15,553 nucleotides of DNA, from assembly GCA_019420345.1 (NCBI GenBank), contig JAHZHI010000064.1:1-15553 (forward strand). The letters run 5' to 3'. Shown in pieces: positions 6,617 to 12,848 of this stretch; the stretch's first letter is position 1, and each line of letters begins with the position of its first letter. This DNA comes from Peptococcaceae bacterium. GTDB lineage: Bacteria > Bacillota > Peptococcia > Peptococcales > Peptococcaceae. The translations under genes were made by a program, and so were the position numbers. Below the pieces are notes generated by a model. It did no database searches and was not told the DNA's origin. It worked only from the letters and a program-made list of their open reading frames with translations.

Positions 6617-7726
6617 ATGGAAGTAAAAAAAGTCGCGATTTTAGGTGCTGGTAATGGTGGCCTGACTGCAGCAGCCGATCTTGCCGAACGTGGATTTGAC
6701 ATCAGCTTATTCACATGGCCAACCCGTGAGTATCAGTTCGAAGGGCTGATCAATCGTGGCGGGCTGCTCTTGCAGGAACCCAATGCCGAACCACCAAAAG
6801 AAGTTTTTGTTCCAATCACCAACTATACCATCGACATGGAAGAAGCCATCAAAGATGCGCAGGTTCTGATGATTACCGTGCCAGGTTATGCAGTTGATGA
6901 CTATGCAGAACTGCTTGCGCCGATTGTGGGCGAAGACCAGGTCATTTTCTTCAACGCTGCCGCAGCTATGAGCTGTGTGCGGTTTGCAAACAAAGCCAAA
7001 GCCATGGGCATCAACAAGAAATTCAAACTCTGCGAATTGAACACCCTGACTTATGGCACGCGCGGCATGGCACGCGAAGGAATTGTAGAATTGTATCTTC
7101 GCGTTAAGAAAACATATTTTGCTGCGTATCCAAAGGAAGACACGCAGGAATTGTATGATGTGTGCAGCCAGTTGTATGATGGCATGGTCATTGCAGAAAA
7201 CATTTGGGAAACCACCTTGGAAAATGGCAATCCGGAAGTGCATCCAGGGCCATGTCTGCTGAATGCTGGACGCATCGACTATTCTGGCGGCGAATTCTAT
7301 TACTATGTAGAAGGGGTCACGGAACATACGGTTCGCCTGATGCGTGCCATCGAAGGTGAACGTTTGGCCATTGGCCGTGCTTTTGGTTTCGAGCTTGAAG
7401 ATGCTGTTGAGAGCCGTTATAATCGCGGCTACTTCGACAATAAGGATGAAACCTTGCAGCACTTGTTCAATCACAGTGAAGTCTTCTCCAAGATTAAGGG
7501 ACCTGCTCACGTCAACAGCCGCTATTTCACAGAGGACATCTCTGATGGGCTGGTGCTTTGGTCCAATCTTGGCCGCATTGCCGGGGTGCCAACACCAAAT
7601 ATTGATGCAGTCATCACCATTGGCAACACGATCCTGCGTCGTGATTTCTTTGAAGATGGGCTGACCTTAAAGAGCCTCGGGATGGGCGATGCTAAGAGTG
7701 TTGAAGACCTCGAAGCCATGGTTTAA
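6617..7726 (+). CDS. Opine dehydrogenase (octopine/nopaline dehydrogenase family), paralogue 2
   Basis: This 369-residue paralogue aligns with the preceding gene with essentially no gaps, about 244 identical positions by hand count. It keeps GAGNGG (10-15), Asn205 and His209 in ENGNPEVHPGP, and the C-terminal block from RYFTEDISDG to PTPNIDAVI, so it should be active. The main difference lies after Rossmann strand 2: ISLFTWPTREY replaces the first copy's acidic VWLYELPDF. Thr33 in place of Glu33 and a nearby Arg37 suggest NADP(H) preference. Residues 31-50 are the least conserved region of the pair. The ribosome binding site AAGGAGG lies at 6603-6609; an overlapping out-of-frame ATG at 6613 is ignored. 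It ends at a bidirectional terminator shared with the minus-strand operon. The product is unknown. Confidence 0.88.
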   Translation: MEVKKVAILGAGNGGLTAAADLAERGFDISLFTWPTREYQFEGLINRGGLLLQEPNAEPPKEVFVPITNYTIDMEEAIKDAQVLMITVPGYAVDDYAELLAPIVGEDQVIFFNAAAAMSCVRFANKAKAMGINKKFKLCELNTLTYGTRGMAREGIVELYLRVKKTYFAAYPKEDTQELYDVCSQLYDGMVIAENIWETTLENGNPEVHPGPCLLNAGRIDYSGGEFYYYVEGVTEHTVRLMRAIEGERLAIGRAFGFELEDAVESRYNRGYFDNKDETLQHLFNHSEVFSKIKGPAHVNSRYFTEDISDGLVLWSNLGRIAGVPTPNIDAVITIGNTILRRDFFEDGLTLKSLGMGDAKSVEDLEAMV

Positions 7727-7751
7727 CAGGTATCATTGTATGGAATAAGAC

Positions 7752-7785
7752 AAAAGGACCGCCGAAAAATCGGTGGTCCTTTTTG
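7752..7785. terminator. Bidirectional terminator between convergent operons
   Basis: A 14-base arm AAAAGGACCGCCGA (7752-7765) pairs with 7770-7783 around an AAAA loop, with a single G-T wobble. T-tracts or A-tracts on both sides let it end transcripts from the second opine dehydrogenase (plus) and from the CBS gene (minus). Confidence 0.9.
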
Positions 7786-7794
7786 TGTGTTCAA

Positions 7795-8286
7795 TTATTT
7801 GTTGTCGTTGACGACACTGTCGAAGAAGGCGAGGATGATATCACGGCGAGCAAGCAAGCCGATCAATTTGTTGGTGTCACGTTCTACAACAGGCACGTGT
7901 TTTAAACGACGATCGTCCATAAGGGTTGCAATTTCTGCCAGGTTGTCATCTTCATAGGCAAATTGAACTTTCTTAGTGGCCGTGTACATGACGGAAATTT
8001 CTTCAAGCTCTTTCATGATCTCTTCATCACGCTTATAGTAATCATCTGCTTCGTAAATGGTCGCGTGGAAGATCTGTGGAATGCGATCTTGCTGCTTGGT
8101 GCGGCGGGCAATAAAGCCGATGATGTCGCCATCGCTGAGAAAAGAAACAAGATGTCCGGCAGGATCGACCACTGGCAGGCAGCCGATGCGGTAATAGCTG
8201 AAAAGGTCGATGGCGTCTTGAACGGTGGCGTTTTCGGCGATGGTGATCGGATTTTTGATCATGATGTCAGAGATGGTCTTGTTCAT
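7795..8286 (-). CDS. Tandem CBS-domain protein
   Basis: This 163-residue protein consists of little more than two CBS domains, at about residues 5-60 (PITIAENATVQDAIDLF ... GCLPVVDPAGHLVSFLSDGDII) and 103-158 (VQFAYEDDNLAEIATLM ... KHVPVVERDTNKLIGLLARRDII), joined by an acidic, helical linker. A CBS pair usually binds AMP, ATP or other adenosyl ligands and tunes a partner protein. No enzyme or membrane domain is attached, so it must act on something else, most simply the ligase encoded 31 bases upstream in the same operon. The ribosome binding site AAAGGAG is well placed. The ligand and the partner are inferred; similar small CBS proteins elsewhere remain uncharacterised. Confidence 0.88.
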   Translation of the reverse strand: MNKTISDIMIKNPITIAENATVQDAIDLFSYYRIGCLPVVDPAGHLVSFLSDGDIIGFIARRTKQQDRIPQIFHATIYEADDYYKRDEEIMKELEEISVMYTATKKVQFAYEDDNLAEIATLMDDRRLKHVPVVERDTNKLIGLLARRDIILAFFDSVVNDNK

Positions 8287-8317
8287 AGAAATTTCTCCTT
8301 TCTAGGTCAGGCAATGA

Positions 8318-9565
8318 TTAATCGTTGATTGAACGCTTGTTGAACCAGTCTTTATAGCGCTGCCATTGCTGGTGGTAGAAGCGATTGATCATAATGCGGC
8401 GATAGAGGGTCATGTCTTTTTCATAGAGCAAGGTGCAGTCGGTTTTGTGTTCGTTCATCAGGCGGCGAATCTGTGGCAGTGTGCGCTCTGGTGCGTAGTC
8501 GAGCACCAAGCGAGTTGGCACATGCAGCCAGAGTGCTGGTGCGTTGTGATAATGTACCTGGGATGTGTGCTTGTTTTGAATACGATCACGAACAAGGTAT
8601 TCTACCATGTTGCAGCCGCTGACAGTTGTGAAGAAACTGGAACGCCCCTGGCGGATGTTGATTTCAAATACTTTGTAGCGGCCATCGCGTTCATCGTATT
8701 TGATATCAAAGTTGGAGAAGCCAATGAAGCCGATGGCTTCCAAGAACGCCTGGTATTTGTCGTACACTTCTTGAATGCCTTCCTGGATGATGGCGTTGTA
8801 GTTGCCAATGCCGGCTGGCGTGTAATCTTCAAGCACGCAATGACCAAGGCACATAGCCTGCACTTTGCCATTGGCATCCGAATAGGAATTGAGCACATAC
8901 ATGGCGGCGTCGTCGCCAGGAATGAAATCCTGAACAATCAGGGTGCCGGTGTAGCCAGCGTTGTAGATATCATGGAAGATTTCTTCCAATTCTGCCGGTG
9001 AGTTGGCCTTGTAGGATTTCTTTTTGCCAGGGAAATCGAGTGCCACATATTCGATGGAATCGCTGGCTTTGACAGCAATTGGATAATCAAATGGCAGATC
9101 GAATGGAGGCTGGGAGTCCTTGTACAGCATGACGGTGGATGGATAATCCAGCCCATATTCTTCACAGATGTTATAGAAATCTTCCTTGTTTTCGAGCTTA
9201 TTCTTGAGGGATAAGTCGATATAAGGCACAATAAAGCGATCGCTGAGGGTTTCTTTGTGGGTGCAGAGCAGCTCGGTATAGCGGTCGCCGCAGGCGATGA
9301 GAATCAAATTTTTGTAGATTGGTGCGTAGGTATTGGCGACATCGTCGAGCACTTTCAAGAAAACCTCGTCGGTGTCAAAATCCGGTGTGGTGTGTACCTG
9401 CACGATCTTGCTGTGACGCGTTTCAAGCAGTGGAATTTTACCCAGTGCCAGAGACTTGATGCCATAGGCCTGGTGAAAATTGCGTGCCATACCGTAGCAA
9501 TTGGCGTCGGTGCCGAGGAGCACCGGCAAAAAGCGTTTGTCTTTATTTTTAATGATGTTGTCCAT
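8318..9565 (-). CDS. ATP-grasp carboxylate-amine ligase, D-aspartate-ligase-like
   Basis: This 415-residue protein has the ATP-grasp layout. An N-terminal substrate domain opens with VLLGTDANCYGMARNFHQAYG. The central ATP-binding part has Lys166 in YPIAVKAS and VQDFIPGDD (211-219). The metal-binding core has Asp287 in NFDIKY and EINIRQGRSSFF with Glu301, Asn303 and Arg305. The N-terminal LGTDxNxYGMAR motif and the EINxRQGRS ending recall D-aspartate ligases that add D-Asp to the peptidoglycan side chain, and other carboxylate-amine ligases. The reaction would be ATP-driven amide formation between a carboxylate and an amine. The ATG at 9565 has AAAGGAG at good distance; an out-of-frame ATG lies just before it. 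It is the first gene of an operon with the CBS gene and converges on the opine dehydrogenases. Family call firm, substrate not. Confidence 0.83.
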   Translation of the reverse strand: MDNIIKNKDKRFLPVLLGTDANCYGMARNFHQAYGIKSLALGKIPLLETRHSKIVQVHTTPDFDTDEVFLKVLDDVANTYAPIYKNLILIACGDRYTELLCTHKETLSDRFIVPYIDLSLKNKLENKEDFYNICEEYGLDYPSTVMLYKDSQPPFDLPFDYPIAVKASDSIEYVALDFPGKKKSYKANSPAELEEIFHDIYNAGYTGTLIVQDFIPGDDAAMYVLNSYSDANGKVQAMCLGHCVLEDYTPAGIGNYNAIIQEGIQEVYDKYQAFLEAIGFIGFSNFDIKYDERDGRYKVFEINIRQGRSSFFTTVSGCNMVEYLVRDRIQNKHTSQVHYHNAPALWLHVPTRLVLDYAPERTLPQIRRLMNEHKTDCTLLYEKDMTLYRRIMINRFYHQQWQRYKDWFNKRSIND

Positions 9566-9595
9566 TCATGAAGCTCCTTTCGAGGATATGCCCTT

Positions 9596-9604
9596 AGTAT
9601 AGCA
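9596..9604 (-). promoter_or_regulatory. Extended -10 promoter for the ligase/CBS operon
   Basis: On the minus strand TGCTATACT lies about 30 bases before the ligase start, with no good -35. The 11 bases TGCTATACTAA are identical to those at the second opine dehydrogenase promoter. It lies back to back with the plus-strand promoter at 9632-9661. Confidence 0.6.
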
Positions 9605-9631
9605 CAACGGCGCACGCTCTGCACCCATTCA

Positions 9632-9661
9632 TTGACGGCATACGCATTTCTCGGCTACAAT
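9632..9661 (+). promoter_or_regulatory. Sigma-A promoter for the FAD dehydrogenase/CorA operon
   Basis: TTGACG (9632-9637) and TACAAT (9656-9661) are 18 bases apart. The promoter lies inside the upstream extension of the following reading frame, which argues that the true start is the ATG at 9686. Confidence 0.7.
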
Positions 9662-9685
9662 AAAAGCAGAAAAGGAGAGAACGTT

Positions 9686-11278
9686 ATGATCATTATCAAT
9701 CAACTCCATCTCGACATTGATGAGCCAATAGCTTCGCTGCGTCAAAAGATCGCAGAGCGTTTGCGGCTTCCCGAAGATGGATTTTCTTATACCATTCTCA
9801 AAGAATCTCTCGATGCGCGTCGGCGTGAAACACCTCGCTTTAGTTATCAAGTGTCTGTGGATGCACCTTTGAGTGAGAAAAAACTGCGTGCTTTGCGTGA
9901 TAAGAATATAAGCTGGCGTCCAGAACAAGCCGAAGCCCCATTGGAACCAGGGGATCACCCCTTAAATGGGCGCCCTATTGTTGTGGGTGCAGGTCCAGCA
10001 GGATTGTTTGCCGCCTATACACTGGCAGAACATGGCTATGCACCGCTCCTGCTGGAGCAGGGGCAGGCGGTGCCGGAACGCACGGCGCAGGTGGACCGCT
10101 TCTGGCAGGATGGCACGCTGGATCTTTCCAGCAATGTGCAGTTTGGTGAAGGCGGCGCTGGTACTTTTTCCGATGGCAAACTCACCAGCCGCAGCAAAAA
10201 TCCGCTTGGTCACAAGGTCAACGCCATCTTTGCTGCGCATGGTGCGCCAGAGGAAATTACTTATCAAGCCAAGCCGCATATTGGCACCGATCTGTTAAAA
10301 GACGTTATTGTTTCTATGCGCGAGCGCATCATTGCCAACGGCGGAGAGGTGCGCTTCGGGGTTACGGTGCAGCAGCTGCTGTTGGATCATGGCGCTGTGA
10401 AGGGTGTTGCGACAAATGCCGGCAATTTTTACAGCAATGTGGTGCTCTTGGCTCTTGGCCACAGCAGCCGTCCGCTTTTCCGTACCCTGCACGATCAGGG
10501 CATGGCCATGGAAGCGAAACCTTTTGCAGTGGGCTTTCGCATCGAGCATCCGCAAACCTTCATTGACCGCACTCAGTATCGAGACTATGCAGGGCATCCT
10601 CGTCTGGGCGCTGCCAGCTATCAGTTGACGTGGCACGACGATGTGCGTGATCGCGGCTGCTACACCTTCTGCATGTGTCCTGGCGGACAAGTGGTGGCCG
10701 CGGCCAGTGAAGCGGAGCGGCTTGTTGTCAATGGGATGAGTTATCATGCGCGTGACATGGTCAACGCCAACAGTGCGCTGCTTGTGAACGTGGGGCCAGA
10801 AGACTTCGGAAGTGGCATCCTTGATGGGATTCTTTTTCAGGAACGCATTGAAGCAGCATGCTATCTGCTTGGCGGCGGAGGGTATAAAGCACCGGTACAA
10901 ACCGTCGGCGATTTTCTGCGTGGGTCTGCGACCACAGCCCTTGGCAGTGTAGAGCCAAGCGTGCGTCCGGGATATGTGCTGAGCGACCTCAGTGGACTCT
11001 ATCCCAACGCTTTGACCGATAGCTTGCGCGCGGCCATTGGCGGCATGTCTCAACGCCTGCATGGGTTTGACCGACCTGATGCGGTGCTCACTGGCGTAGA
11101 GACGCGCTCTTCGTCGCCGGTGCGCTTGCTGCGTGATAAATGGACCCGAGAAAGTTTGAATCTGCATGGTGTTTATCCGATTGGTGAAGGTGCAGGCTAT
11201 GCAGGCGGCATTGTCAGCTCCGCCATTGATGGCATTGCCTGTGCAGAGCAGATCATTCGCACGTTCCGTGCAGATTAA
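9686..11278 (+). CDS. FAD-dependent dehydrogenase of the COG2509 type
   Basis: This 530-residue flavoprotein is from a widespread, poorly characterised family of FAD-dependent oxidoreductases. A preceding domain of about 95 residues, rich in charged residues (IDEPIASLRQKIAERL ... KKLRALRDK), is typical of the family. It is followed by the dinucleotide-binding motif VVGAGPAGLFAAYTLAEHGY (99-118) with an acidic strand end LLLEQG, then SSNVQFGEGGAGTFSDGKLTSR, a strongly conserved family block. The C-terminal GEGAGYAGGIVSSAIDGIACAEQII closes the FAD fold. The start is placed at 9686, with AAAGGAG at 9671-9677; the frame is open upstream to 9632, but that stretch contains the promoter. The CorA gene follows after 12 bases, its ribosome binding site overlapping this stop. 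No substrate is known. Confidence 0.88.
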   Translation: MIIINQLHLDIDEPIASLRQKIAERLRLPEDGFSYTILKESLDARRRETPRFSYQVSVDAPLSEKKLRALRDKNISWRPEQAEAPLEPGDHPLNGRPIVVGAGPAGLFAAYTLAEHGYAPLLLEQGQAVPERTAQVDRFWQDGTLDLSSNVQFGEGGAGTFSDGKLTSRSKNPLGHKVNAIFAAHGAPEEITYQAKPHIGTDLLKDVIVSMRERIIANGGEVRFGVTVQQLLLDHGAVKGVATNAGNFYSNVVLLALGHSSRPLFRTLHDQGMAMEAKPFAVGFRIEHPQTFIDRTQYRDYAGHPRLGAASYQLTWHDDVRDRGCYTFCMCPGGQVVAAASEAERLVVNGMSYHARDMVNANSALLVNVGPEDFGSGILDGILFQERIEAACYLLGGGGYKAPVQTVGDFLRGSATTALGSVEPSVRPGYVLSDLSGLYPNALTDSLRAAIGGMSQRLHGFDRPDAVLTGVETRSSSPVRLLRDKWTRESLNLHGVYPIGEGAGYAGGIVSSAIDGIACAEQIIRTFRAD

Positions 11279-11290
11279 AGGAGGTTCATC

Positions 11291-12139
11291 ATGCAACATG
11301 TCATTATGCTGGACGATTTGCCCGATTGGCAGAATCAGCTGCAGCCAGAATCTCTGCGTATCATTCGTGAAGCACAGGTCGAAGGTTTCAGTAATTTTGG
11401 CGGATTCGCACTCTTTTCATTTGATTGGTACAATATTCATAGTGACATTGAAAAATTATTTCGCATTCTTATATACATGGATCAAGAGGACTTATTTTTC
11501 ATCTGTAAGAATGACAGCGCTTATCAATATTGCAGCAAAGCGATGAAAGCCATCGACAATACACCGCCAACGCTATCCAATGAACAGTGCTTGTATCGTT
11601 TCTTCATTCAGCTGTTCCGCGGTGATATGGATTATCTGGAAAAGATTGAAGACCAGCTCGATGGCATCATGACCAGCATACTCTCAGGCAAGCTGGCAAA
11701 CACCTTGGACGCCATCGTCGCCAAACGCCGTGAACTCGTGCGTTTGAAACGCTATTACGAACAGATCAACATTGTTTTCGACGATATGCTTCTCGATGAC
11801 ACACCGTTCTTTTCGCAGACCATCCTTGATCGTCTCTCGATTCTCGATGCCCGTACCGACCGTTATTCCAGCAAAGTGCAGAATCTGCAGTCCATCGTTG
11901 ATCAAATGCAGGATGCCTATCAGTCGCAGCTGTCCATCCAGCAGAACGATCTCATGAAAGTATTCACCATCATTACTGCAATTTTCCTGCCGCTGACACT
12001 GCTCGTCGGCTGGTATGGCATGAACTTCACCGACATGCCCGAACTTCACTGGCGTTACGGCTATCCAGCGGTTATAGTTGTCAGTATTCTCATTGTCGTT
12101 GGGCTGTTTTGGTACTTCAAACATAAGAAATGGCTGTGA
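11291..12139 (+). CDS. corA: CorA-family divalent metal transporter, short form
   Basis: This 282-residue membrane protein is a Mg2+/Co2+ channel-like transporter of the CorA family, which works as a pentamer. The cytoplasmic N-terminal part (1-220) ends in the long stalk helix (VAKRRELVRLKRYYEQ and later VDQMQDAYQSQLSIQQNDLMKVF). Two helices follow: TIITAIFLPLTLLVGWYGMN, carrying the signature GMN at 243-245, and AVIVVSILIVVGLFWYF. The loop FTDMPEL between them and the basic C-terminus KHKKWL are as expected. It is shorter than E. coli CorA (316 residues), mainly in the N-terminal domain, as in many Bacillota homologues. AAAGGAGG overlaps the stop of the FAD gene, so the two are co-transcribed. 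Why the two are linked is unknown. Metal specificity cannot be told from the sequence. Confidence 0.92.
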   Translation: MQHVIMLDDLPDWQNQLQPESLRIIREAQVEGFSNFGGFALFSFDWYNIHSDIEKLFRILIYMDQEDLFFICKNDSAYQYCSKAMKAIDNTPPTLSNEQCLYRFFIQLFRGDMDYLEKIEDQLDGIMTSILSGKLANTLDAIVAKRRELVRLKRYYEQINIVFDDMLLDDTPFFSQTILDRLSILDARTDRYSSKVQNLQSIVDQMQDAYQSQLSIQQNDLMKVFTIITAIFLPLTLLVGWYGMNFTDMPELHWRYGYPAVIVVSILIVVGLFWYFKHKKWL

Positions 12140-12143
12140 GAGG

Positions 12144-12182
12144 AAAAAAATAGACACCTGTGTGAAACGGGTGTCTATTTTT
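12144..12182. terminator. Bidirectional terminator after corA and the SWIM gene
   Basis: AAAAATAGACACC (ending at 12158) pairs with GGTGTCTATTTTT (12170-12182) around an 11-base loop. A and T tracts on both sides let it serve corA on the plus strand and the SWIM gene on the minus strand. Confidence 0.9.
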
Positions 12183-12191
12183 CGTTTGAGA

Positions 12192-12653
12192 TTAGTAGAT
12201 TTCGTTAAAATGGTCGTGAACAAATTGATAATATTGCCATTTTGGCCCATCAAAAAGCAGGTCATGAAGCAGTTTTTGCAGTTCTGCTTTTTTTCGATGC
12301 TGAATATAGTATTCCAGTCTTTCAGCGATTTCTTTTTCAAATTCTTCATCTTCCTCGTTGGCGCGTTCCACTTCGCAGATGAACTGTTTGGCCTCGTCTG
12401 GAAAGATGGTGAAGTAGAGAGCCACCATGTGCTTGCAGACGACATAGCGTCCGGTGGCAAAAGGGCAGGTGCACTGGCTCTTTTTTGGACGATCAAGATC
12501 AATAAGAACGTCATAGACGTTATCACTGCTTCCGGAAACGCGACCTTGATAGTGGGTGCTGTCCAGCTGCTCGTAGTCTTTGACGGCATTGTGTGTGTAA
12601 TACTCGTAGCCGCGAATCGCTGATTGTGCGCTGGCGGTGGATAAAAGATCCAT
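12192..12653 (-). CDS. Small SWIM zinc-finger protein
   Basis: This 153-residue protein has a single recognisable domain, a SWIM zinc finger with CxCx9CxH ligands Cys61, Cys63, Cys73 and His75 (CTCPFATGRYVVCKHMVALY). SWIM domains bind DNA, RNA or proteins and are usually fused to helicases or transposases. Here the finger stands alone, followed by a very acidic helix (EVERANEEDEEFEKEIAERLEYY) and a C-terminal LLHDLLFDGPKWQYYQFVHDHF. The start at 12653 is chosen because AAAGGAG lies eight bases upstream; the longer in-frame start at 12707 has no such site and would overlap the promoter. It is monocistronic and converges with corA. The function is unknown: it may be a regulatory adaptor, with no enzymatic domain visible. 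Confidence 0.82.
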   Translation of the reverse strand: MDLLSTASAQSAIRGYEYYTHNAVKDYEQLDSTHYQGRVSGSSDNVYDVLIDLDRPKKSQCTCPFATGRYVVCKHMVALYFTIFPDEAKQFICEVERANEEDEEFEKEIAERLEYYIQHRKKAELQKLLHDLLFDGPKWQYYQFVHDHFNEIY

Positions 12654-12695
12654 GGCAATCGCTCCTTTGATGGTTGTTGATTGGTACTTACACAT

Positions 12696-12724
12696 AGCAT
12701 AGGACATGCGCCGGATTTTGTCAT
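12696..12724 (-). promoter_or_regulatory. Promoter for the SWIM gene
   Basis: Read on the minus strand, ATGACA (12724-12719) and TATGCT (12701-12696) are 17 bases apart, each a near match to sigma-A boxes. The predicted transcript starts about 35 bases before the ATG at 12653. Confidence 0.5.
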
Positions 12725-12790
12725 CACTTTTGCGAAAATTTTTCAGAAAGATGTTTCTGTTAAAAATACTATCGTCCGCGAGAAATGTAC

Positions 12791-12806
12791 GCTATACTGA
12801 GTATAG
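12791..12806 (+). promoter_or_regulatory. Promoter -10 box with overlapping inverted repeat before the surface-protein gene
   Basis: A -10 hexamer TATACT lies at 12793-12798, about 50 bases before the start codon, with no convincing -35. It is embedded in a perfect inverted repeat, CTATAC (12792-12797) and GTATAG (12801-12806), separated by TGA. A dyad spanning the -10 box and start point is a typical place for a repressor operator. Confidence 0.45.
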
Positions 12807-12848
12807 AACGCTGTGACTGAAACGAACGAGGAAAGAAAGGTGAGGACG

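Noticed and set aside
5424..7726. Opine metallophore (staphylopine-type) biosynthesis
   Set aside because: No nicotianamine-synthase-like enzyme, histidine racemase or metallophore transporter is in the window; the dehydrogenases alone do not support it.
10295..11299. A 334-codon open frame on the minus strand
   Set aside because: It lies wholly opposite the FAD dehydrogenase gene, has no ribosome binding site or recognisable motif, and its composition is that of an antisense shadow.
11684..12727. A 347-codon open frame on the minus strand
   Set aside because: It runs through the SWIM gene in another frame, across a strong terminator and into corA. The SWIM frame has a clear zinc finger and a good start, so this one is not a gene.
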